64,000 nt of DNA from Timema cristinae (Eukaryota > Arthropoda > Insecta > Phasmatodea > Timematidae): contig JBCFYV010000559.1 of the NCBI GenBank assembly GCA_039000515.1, forward strand, positions 118,501 to 182,500, written 5' to 3'. The stretch's first letter is position 1. The number at the start of each line of letters is the position of its first letter. The notes below the pieces were generated by a model, which was given only the letters and a program-made list of their open reading frames with translations, ran no database searches and was not told the DNA's origin. Position numbers and translations under genes: made by a program. This document shows, piece by piece, positions 20,205 through 31,015 of the stretch.

Positions 20205-21605
20205 TTGAAGTTATACTTCTTTAGGCGCGTTATGAAAAAATGATGAGAGTGAAATTTTAAGATTCGCGCGCATCACTGTAACACAAAAGTAACAGGTTGC
20301 AGCTGAACCGCTCATTAAGTCTCGAAAAAAAAAAGTTACCAACAAAATAGAAACTCTGTTAGTCGCGCATGTTGGTACGCTCGTCGCCTCTGATCACTGT
20401 TTTCATATATTAATAATTTATCCACATGTTTCCCAGTTTATACATTCACAACACTGTGTTTTAGTTTCATACAAGTGCGAATTATATATGTGCTAATAAA
20501 TTATATTCCGTAGTGATTTAAATTGAATATTTTGATTAATATTATTTTACTATTCGTAAATATTAGTGAAAAAAATTGTGCTTATAGACTTTTTCAAATG
20601 CTCCAATATAATTGAGGTACACTATTTATTGATATAAATTAAAATATTATTATTTAACATAATTAATACTAAATATTATTATTAAATTATTATTGTTAAA
20701 TATTTATTATTGGTTATTTAATATTTACAAAATAAAAAATAAATAAAATTAATAAAACATTTAATAAAAAAAAATGTGTGATAAAAATTTAAATCGAACA
20801 TCAAATAAAAAAATATATTAATTTTTAATATTTATTATTATGGTGACCTGGTGGTCTAGGGGTAAGGTGTCAGACTTCTATGTTGGCGGCCGGGTTCAAT
20901 CCTCGGTCCCGGCACAGATTTATCTGATTTCCAAACCCTTCCTTCACCTCTGACAAGACATCTTGAGAATGTGGGGAATGCCAGGCCTCCACCGTGGTTC
21001 AGATTCCACGTTAAACTGTAGGTCCTTCATTTCATCTCACAATAACCCTACCATTACACATTAGCGTAAGTGCGTATAGCCCGAATGGGTAGTAAGACGC
21101 GGTGCTAATAATAATAATAATAATAATAATAATATTTATTATTAAATTGAATAAATAATAAATATTTATAAAAAATAAATGAACAAATTTAATGAAATCT
21201 TTTTGATAAAAATGAAAAGTGAATATTAAATTAAGAAAATAATAAATATTTAAAAAATGAATAAACTTAAACTCAATTTTTGAATTTATTATTAAATTTA
21301 TTCATTTACTTTTAAAATATTAAATAATCAATAATAAATATTTAAAATTAAGAATCTTATAATATTTAGTACACATTATGTCATATATATTTATTATTTT
21401 CTAAATTTTATTTTTAATAATTATATAAATATATATTATTAATTATTAATTTTCAATTTTAAATATTTATTATTAATTTCTAATATCTAATTCTCTACAA
21501 TAAGTCTTATTCATCAATCTAAGATTATTTTAGTTTATTTAATGATGCCAAAGAAGTATAACTTCTCAGGCGCGTACATAAGTACACACACCCATTTTTT
21601 TTTAT
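20205..21605 (+). mobile_element. Long copy of the palindrome-ended element, with SINE inside
   Basis: Starts GAAGTTATACTTCTTTAGGC and ends GCCAAAGAAGTATAACTTCT followed by GCGCGTACATAAGTACACAC, ACCC and a T-run. It is the inverse of 16205-16780 with an added AT-rich interior. The right part equals 1-375. It is inserted in the pogo 3' region and in turn hosts the SINE at 20841. No protein-coding frame is convincing. Confidence 0.75.
20841..21130 (+). mobile_element. Full-length SINE A copy with 14-bp target-site duplication
   Basis: Head GGTGACCTGGTGGTCTAGGG, box B GGTTCAATCCTCGG and tail GACGCGGTGCTAATAATAAT. AATATTTATTATTA flanks it at 20827-20840 and 21131-21144. Confidence 0.9.
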
Positions 21606-21690
21606 ATAAAGAACTTATCTCATTGAAAAATCCATTTACTTGACTTATTAACTAGTTGAGAAACAATTTTAGAGGTGATTTAAAACTTAT

Positions 21691-23480
21691 TTAACAATAG
21701 TCACACATGAATTCACCTGAACTTTCATAATTATAACAAGCTTCATGCCACCATTCTTTGCAACTTTTGCATTATACCCAGTCTTCCAGAGGTGGATCTT
21801 CATACTGTTCTTCGCAACCGGGGCAGAAAATGTTTTCATCAACTTTTGATTTTGTTGTTTTTATTCTTTTTGACAGAGACATAATTGGAGTATTAATTTT
21901 AGTTCTGAACAATGATTTCCTAGCTTGACCAATAGCATTTTTAATTTCTTATTTTATCATTAAACTATTTTTAAATTGTGTCCCTGTTATGATTTGAGAT
22001 TTTTGCCCTCTCTTTCTTCTATTTTGATTTTCTGTTCTTTTAGGGAATGGTATCAGGTCTACTGGATAGGTCGTTTATTGTTGAGGTTGAAGTTGCTGAG
22101 GATCTGTTGTGGCAGCCGAAGATGTTGAGTATTGAGAACTTATTTTGGCAGCCAAAGATTTTGATGGATGAGTCTAGGATGTTGCGTTTGATGAGCCATT
22201 ATTTTGGTCCGTGACAGCTGATGGAATAAACTCTTCTTTGAAAATACGTTACGGTTAACAGGGAAAATACCACACATATTAAATCCATTAATACCTTTCG
22301 TCATTGTAGCACATCTTTGGTAGGCATCGCCAAAAAGTTGCGCAACTTGAAATTGGGAAATAGTACGCCCAGGGTGACTCGATAACCATTGGTCGCAAGC
22401 TTGTGAGTAGAAATCTTTTAGTGGCTTAAAAAAACATTTGTCCAAAGGTTGCAGCTTGTGAGTACAATGTGGAGGAATGGAATAAGAGATGAATAGAATG
22501 TCTTCTGCAGAAGAGCACATCATCCAAACTCAAGTGTGAAGTGTGGTTGTCTACAATAAGCAATACGGGGTTCTCTAAACTTGCCATTACATTTTTCTGA
22601 AAATGCTTCAACCAGTCTTTAAATAGCTGTGTGTTTATGTACCCACTGTCAGAACACATCATAGTTGATCCTGGAGGGGCTCCATTCATTAGCTCTTCTT
22701 TTCCTCTTTTTTCTTGGTGTAAGCTGTCCTCTCTCTGCAGACACAATTTTACCAACAGCTCTCTTTCCTATGCTAGCAACAACTTTTGGAACTTTATTTG
22801 GAACTGTAGTTATTCCCGATTCATCCATATTAAAAATACGAGTTGACGGGAAGTAAAATTTCGACATTAAGGCCACAAGATTGTCAAAAAACGCATCCAC
22901 TTGAATTTTGTTAAAACCCATCACTCGAGCAAGACTAGTCTTTTGAGGAATACGGAGTGTCAAATTAATTTTTTTCATAAATCTGTATGCCCAGTCTTTA
23001 CCAGCTAGCTTCGTCCCTTTATCATATGGGTTTTTAATTCCATTTATCTCAGCAAAGTCAAATGCTAAACGTCTTAAATCTTTTAATGTCAATCCGTAAA
23101 AAACACGCATCAAGGTCCTTGCAATGTTTAGCCAAGTCATTTCTTGCCTTTCATCAAATGTCTTTGCAAACCTGCCCAGTTTATTTACACCAAACCCCTG
23201 AAACAATAATAAAATTAATTTGAGGTGTATTTTATATCATAGTTTACAAACTTGATTTTATATTTAAAAAAGGTTTATTAAATTTCACGTAGCTTACTTT
23301 TTTAGACGATTTCTCAAAGTAGCTTCACTTATTTCAAGATCTTTTGCAATTTGTCTTTTCGAAAATCCATCTTGAAGCATTTGCTTAGCTTTGTTAAGCA
23401 TTTGTTCAGTACATGGTTTACGATTTGTTTGTTTTTTATAAGTCCTGAACACCCCTGCGGGACGGGGTACAGAATAGTCC
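21691..23480 (-). pseudogene. Pogo/Tigger transposase with C-terminal PHD-like finger
   Basis: From right to left: a psq-type HTH (KRQIAKDLEISEATLRNRL); a 100-nt intron (about 23297-23198, GTAAGC...TTTCAG); a CENP-B-type HTH (LTLKDLRRLAFDFAEINGI, AGKDWAYRFM); then the DDE_1 core with FNMDESGITTVPNKVPK, LLIVDNHTSHLS and HCTHKLQPLDKCFF, and the typical end GFNMCGIFPVNRNVF. Three acidic catalytic residues are visible. After about 22140 the frame continues to a C4HC3 finger (CPGC...DWV-stop-CKSCKEWWHEAC...CDYC) ending at 21693. Frame breaks occur near 23298 (A-run), 22700 and 22515, and stops interrupt the C-terminal part (e.g. 21772), so it is dead. Total length of about 560 codons fits the family. 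The LINE insertion sits just before RTYKKQTNRK, at the expected start of the protein. Confidence 0.85.
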
Positions 23481-24069
23481 CGCAGCAACCCCTGCTTGTC
23501 GTAAGAGGCGACTAAAAGGGGAGGCTTCTGTGCAGGACGTACCTCGTGGAGGACAAACCTATCCTATATCTTTCCTTTCACGTCATTTTTCTTCTTCCTT
23601 CACTTTCACCTTTTTTTTCACTCTTCTCCCTTCGCTTTATCTCTCCTTCCTTCTTCCCTTCCCCCTGCCGTCCATCCTGCACGGAGGCCTTTGGCCTTTC
23701 CGTTGACGACCTTGGCTACTAACCCGGCTCTTCTCTGTTTATTATTGGATACCACTGCCTTGAGCTCCTAAATGAAAGTGCGCTGGTTGCAATATCTTAG
23801 TAGAAGGCCTTAGGGATGACAATAACCGGGTACCCTACTTTGAGAAAAAATCGTTGAGTTCATGGGGTTCCGGACGTAAAATTGGCACTTTCCTGCACCC
23901 ACTTGCTGCGACGACCTCTCTCTCGACGATGCTCTATGCAAAGGTTGTCATGTCTAGCGACGTATAGGGCCTCTCGTCGGACAGTTAACAGGGCCATATG
24001 TGGTAGTACCAACTTGGATCACCCTGGGTCTACGATCCGAGTACTGTGTAGGTTGTCCCCAATCACGGC

Positions 24070-25860
24070 ATGGCCGAATCAATTGTCGCTGCTGGCACCA
24101 TACTGCCAAACCCTGCTGGCAACTCACTGCCTGGCCCATCGCAGGGTCGTAATATAGATAAGATGCGGAAACGGGTAAGGCCGTCCAGCCCTTTAATTGA
24201 AAAAATCCAGGAAGTGGTGAGGCCCCAGCCCCGCTTCCTGGTTATGTCTCGAACAGATGAAAATGAAAACCTCAGGCGTGTCAGCACATTTGTCCTCGAA
24301 AGAGTGATAAGTGAGCTGCCGAGTCTGGGGTTTTTAATTAGAAAATTGCGCGATGGCACAATAATGATCCAGACCGAAAATGACCTTCAGACAAACGAAA
24401 ATAATGGTAATAACTACCATACCGTTGAGCCCTCGAATCATTTAAAGGTGTGAAGGTGGAACCGCACAGGTTCCTCAATGTTTGCAAGGGAGTGGTCTTG
24501 CTATGACCTCGACTGCGTAAGCATTGAGGACATTTTTGAGGAGCTTTCCCCTCAACATGTCACCGAAGTATATAGGATCACCATCAAAAGGAATGATGTA
24601 GTGAAGAACACTGATAGTTATATTTTAACATTTGCCACTCCTTCCTTACCAAAGAAGGTCCGAGCTGGCTTCCACGTGCTCAGGGTCCGGCCGTATGTCC
24701 CCAACCCTCGGCGCTGTTTTCAGTGCCAGGAATTTGGGCCATACGAAGCTGCGATGCCGTGGTAAGCCAACCTTGCAGATTGTGGACAGGAGGCTCACGA
24801 ACAACCATGCGAGTCTCCTAAAATTTTGCATTAATTGCAAGGGTCCCCACTCTGCCTGGTCTCGGTCCTGTCCGAATTGAGAAAAAAGTACTGGAGATCC
24901 AAACAGAAAAGAAGATAACTTATGCCCAGGCACGCAAAGAGTATACTGCACTGCAAACTCCGGTATTTCAAAGTTCCTACAGCCAATTGTTAGCCAAAAT
25001 ATAAATTGCCCTAACTGCCACTGCGCAGTTAATATGCGCAGTGGCAGTTAGGGCAATTTATATTTTGGCTAACAATTTGGCTGTAGGAACTTTGAAATAC
25101 CGGAGTTTGCAGTGCATATACTCTTTGCGTGCCTGGGCATAAGTTATCTTCTTTTCTGTTTGGATCTCCAGGACTTTTTTCTCAATTCGGACAGGACCGA
25201 GACCAGGCAGAGTGGGACCCTTGCAATTAATGCAAAATTTAGGAGACTCGCATGGTTGTTCGTGAGCCTCCTGTCCACAATCTGCACAGGTTGGCTTACC
25301 ACGGCATCGCAGCTTCGTATGCCCAAATTCCTGGCACTGAAAACAGCGCCGAGGGTTGGGGACATACGGCCGGACCCTGAGCACGTGGAAGCCAGCAAAA
25401 AATAAAACAAGTGGCGGGACCCTCTCAAAAGTCGCCTCCACCACATGTACCCCCGAGGAGACCCCCTGGGAACATCCCCGAGTCCTCCTCGAGGAACTCC
25501 CCTGAGCCCTCCTCGGGGAACATCCCTGAGTCCTACTCGGGAAGATCCCCGAGCCTCCTTGGGGAAATAAATTACGTGCGCCACTTTTGGGTCGCTCACT
25601 CTCGCCTCTGGACATCCAGAGGCAGGGATGAGTGCCAAAGCAGTTGAGGCCGTAAAGGCGAGTCCCACGGGTGCCTTGAAGAAGGCCAGTGAGAGACCGC
25701 CGAAAAAAATAATTTAAAAAAGCGTCGAAGGCCTTAACAAAGCCTTCGCGCAAGGATCCGACTACCCAGTCTCTCCAAAATAAACCAAAGCCTCTCCTGA
25801 AGCGGGAGGTCCCAGGAGAGACTGAGAAAGGCAAGAGGACCTAAAAAGGACCTTAACAAA
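24070..25860 (+). pseudogene. LINE ORF1 (gag-like, three zinc knuckles), broken
   Basis: Starts MAESIVAAGTILPNPAGN. After a frameshift near 24450 it continues VSIEDIFEELSPQHVTEVYR and HVLRVRPYVPNPRRCFQCQE. The CCHC cluster CFQCQEFGHTKLRC, CADCGQEAHEQPC and CINCKGPHSAWSRSC is readable with small shifts at 24690-24880. Next comes QTEKKITYAQARKEY, then the inverted duplication reverses the same segment. After 25397 the forward frame resumes with a Pro/Ser/Gly-rich repeat (GNIPESSSRNSPEPSS) and a basic tail (LKKASERPPKK in one frame). The product would bind element RNA. The long minus-strand open frame at 25058-25834 is this same gag read from the inverted arm and is not a separate gene. Confidence 0.75.
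24664..25396. repeat. 364-bp inverted repeat (near-perfect palindrome) with 7-nt loop
   Basis: The left arm 24664-25027 and right arm 25035-25396 are reverse complements with only a few single-base differences, separated by GTTAATA. Both arms carry the zinc-knuckle part of ORF1. The corresponding place in copy 2 (about 42710-43180) shows only the forward arm. Confidence 0.95.
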
Positions 25861-25923
25861 TTTTTACTTTTAAAGGATAGTGAAATGGTTGCGAGGATAT
25901 CTAAATATCATACTAAATAATTT

Positions 25924-28900
25924 ATGTCGCTACTACAATGGAATTGTAGGGGTTTCTATGCTGTGTAGAGGAAATTAAACTACTAATTTCTTTCCCTGCA
26001 TCCTCCATCTTGTGTTTGCAGGAGACCCACTTCCACCCAACTGACAACCCGATGCTACGTGGGTACGATGTGTATCGTACCGACAAGCCTTTCTTTGATT
26101 CGGCTAGCGGAGGTGTGGCTATATTCGCACGAAGCACTATATATCATAAAAATATTAATATTTGTTTCTGATCTCCAAGTGATTGCTGTCAGAGCCTCCC
26201 TTCCTATGGAGGTGACCGTATGCTGCATTTACCTCCCACCAGGTGAACGTGTTTCCAAGAGACACTAGAGGCCCTCTTTATAACAACTTACCCGCCCCCT
26301 ATATCATCTTGGGGAACTTTAACGCGCATAACCTGGTGTGGCGGTCTAATTTTTACAGACACCGCGGAGGATGGTAGAGGATATTCTTGTCTCGGGAAAC
26401 CTGGTGCTAATGAACGCCGGGACCCAGACACACTTCTCCACCTTTAATGGTGTATCCTCTGCCATCGACCTAGCCCTATGTAGCCCCGGATTGCTGCTCA
26501 CTTCCCTTGGAGGTTCACTCGGACCTATGTGGCAGCGATCACTTTCCCATTCTGCTTTCACAAATTAAAGATCCTCCCATTACAGCAAGGTTCCCTCAAT
26601 GGGTCCTAAAACGTGCTAACTGGCATAAATTCCGTGAGCTCGCCGTATTCGACGAACCCCATTCTCCCGACGTCGATGTTAAGGCTGGGCAATTTTTCTT
26701 CGACGGTCATAGCGGCGGCGAGGGCATCCATCCAAAAATCCTCGCCAAACCCGCGCCACCGTCCTGTTTTCCCCGGTGGAACGAGGAGTGCGGCTGGATA
26801 TTTCTAACCGCGAAGGGCCCCACGTTCTTTAATCGACGTCCAACTTCGGAGAATCTGGAGTCATTCCGGATTCTACGTGCTAGAGCTCGCCGTATCATTC
26901 GAGGAAAGCGAAGAGAGTCTCGGAGACAGTTTATTTATACCCTTACTATTTCCACTCCCACAACCAAGGTTTGGGATACATTCGTAAAATACGTAGTAGC
27001 AAAAAATACCATTAAAAAATATACCCGCACTCATGTCTAACGGTTCACTTGTCCCCCCCCCTATGGAGGTCCCAATGTATTGGGCTCGATGTTCGCCGCT
27101 ATTTCTAGCACTGCGAGCTACTATAACGAGTTCGCGGTGCATAAGGGAGCATCGAGGCGCCTGTACTATTGATTTTGGTCCCAAACGGGGGGGGAATATA
27201 AATCCCCCTTTACGCAAGATGAATGACCTATGCCCTCTCCCAGGCATGTAAACACAGCTTCCGGGCAGATGATATCCACTATTTAAATTTTGCGGCAGCT
27301 GCCCCCTCGGACACGCATATCTTCGGACCTTTTCAATAGTGCTGGGAATCTCATCATTTCCCATCACTTTGGAGGAAGCAATCGTTATCCCTTATATAAA
27401 AGTGGCAAAGAAAATTAAGCCAACAGTTTATGCCGATAGCTTTAACTAGTTGTGTATGTAAAATACGGGAAAAAAAAATTATTAATAAACGACTTATAGG
27501 GTATTTAGAATCCCGCAATCTGCTATCTAATATTAAATGTGGTTTTCGCCGGAACCGATCTACAGTGGATGATCTTGTCCGTCTAGAGACGGCTGTCCGT
27601 GACGCTTTTCTCCAAGCAGCCCTTCTGGCTGTTTTTTTTCGATCTGGAGAAAGCGTACACACCACCTGGCGGTACGGCATTTTGAAAACACTTTTTAATT
27701 GGGGGTTTCGGGAAACCTCTTCCTTTATATCAAATTTTATGTCGGATAGACACTTTCGGGTTTAAGGTTAAATAACACCTTATCCGAGGATTTTATTCAA
27801 GAAAATGGTGTGCCTCAGGGTGGGTATTCTGAGTGTACGTTTTTTCGCTATCGCGATAAATAGTATTGTGGAAAACGTGCGCTCACCTGTTCGTTCATGC
27901 CTCTTTATGGATGACTACGCAATTTATTGCAGTTCGTCAAATCTCCACAAGGCTGAACGACAGATACAACTGAGTTTTTAACAATCTTTGGTCGTGGGCA
28001 TCGCGTAATGGCTTTCGCTTCTCTGCAGCCAAAACGACGGTCGTCCATTTCCCAAAAATTTACGCGGAATACACCACCCCCCAAATTTTAATAAAACCAC
28101 GCCGTTCTTCCAGTCTCAGAAACCGTAAATTTCTGGGACTTTTATTTGATTTTAAAATTAACTTGGATCCCCCACACCCAAGACTTAAAAAAGCGAGGTC
28201 TATAAAAGCACTAAATCGCTCAAAGGGGTTTTAGGCGGTCGGTCCTGGGGTGCGGATAGGGAAACCTCGATGCGCCTCTATAGAGCTGGTGAGATCAAAA
28301 CTTGTTTACAGCTGTTTTGTTTTTTGGTTCCGCTAGACCCTGGGCTTTTTAAAGAGCTCGATAGCGTCCACCATGCTGGCATTCGACTGGCTACTGGTGC
28401 TTTTCGTACCAGTCCAGTCGTCGCATCTGTGCTGACGCCGGTTTAGCCCCCTCTTTCTTACCGGCGGTCTTACCTCCTGGCATCTTCTTCCAAAATCACT
28501 AAAACCCAGAGCATGTTCCACCCCCTTTCTTTCACCCCCTAACCGTGCTTGTATGAAACCAAAGAGTAGTAAAAGGCCCGGGTTTGGGGCCCGGAGCTAT
28601 TTTTTCGAACGTGGGGATAGTGCGCCAAAGGCCCCCCAAACCCCAGGGCGAGTTTCCCCTTTAAAAAAACCCCCCCGAAAAGCCATTTTTATTTCCCCCA
28701 AATTCCCCCAAAACGACCCCCCCAAACTTTGTAATGAGAGGACCCTTTAAGACTCCTTCCACTCCTTTACGGATTGAGCGAATCACAGAGGTTAAAAATT
28801 TGGGGCCTCCGGGGGAGGCTTTTTTGTGGAAGATCCTTTTTAAAAAATTTTGGTTTTTTCCTAAAAAACCATGTTTTTACGGCAATTGTATGCCATTTTT

Positions 28901-29420
28901 AAAACTTTTTTTTTTATTATCGAAAACACCGTTCTTTCTCTCGCACGGATTCCATGAATGCATTTTGGGATTGCCCTCCTACCGTGGAATCCCCCTGCAG
29001 TTTTTCAAAAAATTTTAAAAATTGATTATTAACCCCGGGGCCCCTTTTCGGGTTCCTGGGCCGCGGTTTCCCGGGGAAAGAACTGGGGACCGGCACCAAA
29101 AGGAGGCCCCTGAATTGCCCCCGGGGGGTGACGGGTGTCATGTTTTTAGATTTAAAGGGTTTGTTGGCTGGAGTGTTCCCACCGGCCAGCAGGGGGGTCT
29201 CGCCCCCGCCAAAAAAACTGGGTCCTCGGGCGGTTTTTTCCGGGGGGGCCCCTTCTAACGAAAATCTAGGAAGAGGAGGCATCGTACGAGACTCCGCGTC
29301 GGGGATACATTTCAAAAACCCCGGTTTTTTACTCAAGGGGTCCACCCCATGTGTAATTTTGCAGCCCCCTTTGTCCCACATTTTGGGGGAATGTCGTTAT
29401 TAAACCCCTATTCGCCCACC
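25924..29420 (+). pseudogene. LINE ORF2: APE endonuclease and reverse transcriptase, multiply frameshifted
   Basis: Starts MSLLQWNCRGFY, a standard APE opening. Further APE blocks are LQETHFHPTDNPMLRGYDVY, SGGVAIFARS, GNFNAHN (26311-26334) and SDHFPIL (26533). RT follows with PIALTSCVCKI (27432), GFRRNRSTVDDLVRLETAV, a motif A distorted by a T-run (AVFF then GKRTHHLA-like), NGVPQGG (27804) and the active-site FMDDYAIYC (27904), then KFLGLLFDF. An IPSHVGI-like segment near 28970 hints at an RNase H domain, and VPHILGECRY near 29375 matches the usual C-terminal Cys/His region. Stops and frameshifts occur every few hundred bases. In the family the protein nicks the target and primes reverse transcription there. 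Confidence 0.8.
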
Positions 29421-30830
29421 CCTTTTTTTTAAATACCTTCTTTTTTTTTTTACTGACGCGCTAAGGATTTTTTTTTTTTACTCCTTTTATCGCCAGGCGA
29501 ATTTTTTAGTGCCCTTTTAGTCATTTTAAAAGGGCTCATCGGGGTTTTATCTCATATTAACCTTTTTTAAAAAATTTTTGTATATTTAATGTTTTTGTTT
29601 GTCTTTTACCTTTTAACAAACTTTAAAAAAATAATTTTTTTTAACATTTAGTTTTGTCTTTTAAAATAATATTTTTTTTTAATATGTTTGTTTTTTTTTT
29701 ATTAGATGATACACCTGGGTTTTTTTTTTTTAAGCGGTATTTCCCTATGTCTAGGGGAGGGAGGGCATCGTGACGAACTCCCGTGGGCATACTTTTTTAA
29801 CCCACGGTTTTTTACTCAAGGGGATCCACCCCCATGGTGAAATTTTTCTCTCCCCTTAGTGTGCACCACTTTTTGGGGGGTGTCACAGAATTTCCCCCTT
29901 TTTTGCCGGGCCCCCTTTTTTTTTAAAAGGGGCCCTTTTGTTTTTTTTACGCGCAGCGTTTTTTGGGGGTTATTTTTTTAACCCCCATTTTTTTTCCCAG
30001 GCGAATCTTTTTATGCCATTTTTAGTCACTTTTAAAATTTGGCTCATCTGGGTTTTATTCAAAAGGGGGAAAACCTTTTTTAAAAAATTTTTGTATATTT
30101 TAAAGTGTTTTTTTGTCTTTTTTTTCCATTTTAAAAAAACTTTAATAAAATAAAAATTCTAAAATTTATTTTTTTTTTTTAAAAAATATTTTTTTTAAAA
30201 ATTTTTTTTTTTTTTTTTTTAAATTAAATGGTACCCCTTTTTGGGGTTTTTTTTTTTTAAACAGGAAATTTTTCCCCTGTTTGGAAGGGGGTTCATCGGA
30301 CGAGACTCCCCCCCCCGGGCAAAAAAATTTTTAAACCCCCCCGGATTTTTCCCAAAAGGGGGGGTCCACCTCCAGTGTTGAATTTTGCGGGTGCCCCCCT
30401 TTTGGGGCCCCCCCATTTTGGTGGAGTGGCCCCCAGATTCCCCCCTTTTCCCCCCGGGCCCCTTTTTTTTAAAAGGGGCCCTTTTTTTTTTATTTTAAAA
30501 GCGCCCCGCGCTGAAGGATTTTTTTTTTTCCCCCCTTTTTAAAATGCCCGGGGGAAATTTTTTTTTTGTGCCATTTGAGTCACTTTTTTTAAAGGGGAAA
30601 CATCTGGGTTTTTCCCCCTATTAAACCCCTTTTTAAAAAAATTTTTTGTTTTTTTAATGTGTTTGTCTTGTCTTTTTAAAATTTCCTTTTTTTTAAAAAA
30701 ACTTTTAAAAATAATTTTTTTAAAATTTTTAGTTTTGTTTTTTTTAATTTTAAAATTTTTTTTTTTTAAAATTTTTTTTTTTTTTTTTATTAAGTATACC
30801 CCGGGGTTTTTTTTTTTGCGGGTTTTTTTC
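29263..30830 (+). repeat. Three tandem versions of the LINE 3' region
   Basis: The segment GGCATCGTACGAGACTCCGC...TTTTTTACTCAAGGGG-TCCACC...CACATTTTGGGGG...CGCGCTAAGGA occurs from 29278, again from about 29766 and again from about 30289, each about 500 bp and increasingly distorted. Copy 2 has it once (47308 onward). Confidence 0.7.
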
Positions 30831-31015
30831 CCCCCAAATTAAAAATTTTTACCCATTTGAGCTTTCCCCCGGAGTGCCCAGGGGGTAAAAGATTATAAAC
30901 TTCCCCCAAAAGGGGATTTTTTTATGTATTAAATATATTTAAAAGGCCCCCAATTTTATCGATGTTGATGGGGCCCCCAAACCCCCAAAAAAAAAAAATA
31001 ATAATAATAATAAAA

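Larger units (their letters stand above)
19853..23448 (-). mobile_element. Pogo/Tigger-type DNA transposon, interrupted
   Basis: The coding part is at 21691-23480. The leftmost recognisable element sequence is GTGGGGCAAGAGGACGCACT at 19856, a pogo-like terminal repeat preceded by TATATATATTA. Related GGGGCAAAAGTACGC words recur at 20043 and 20080. The other end lies beyond the LINE that starts at about 23449 and I could not find it. Within the 3' untranslated part sits the 1.4-kb palindrome-ended element. Confidence 0.65.
23449..31015 (+). mobile_element. LINE copy 1 (Jockey/I-type), rearranged
   Basis: The 5' end reads CACCCCTGCGGGACGGGGTA, then CTTGTCGTAAGAGGCGACTA and a pyrimidine-rich leader. 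ORF1 starts at 24070 and ORF2 at 25924. The order gag with zinc knuckles, APE endonuclease, RT matches Jockey/I/R1-group elements; the exact clade needs a phylogeny. Copy-specific anomalies are a 364-bp inverted duplication inside ORF1 (24664-25396) and three tandem versions of the 3' region after 29260. From about 28.5 kb the sequence is poor. The 3' end is set near 31015 by a (TAA)n tail after a segment also present at the end of copy 2. Confidence 0.8.

Noticed and set aside
25058..25834. 258-codon minus-strand frame with zinc knuckles as a separate gene
   Set aside because: Its zinc-knuckle half is the inverted arm of ORF1 and its other half is antisense to ORF1.
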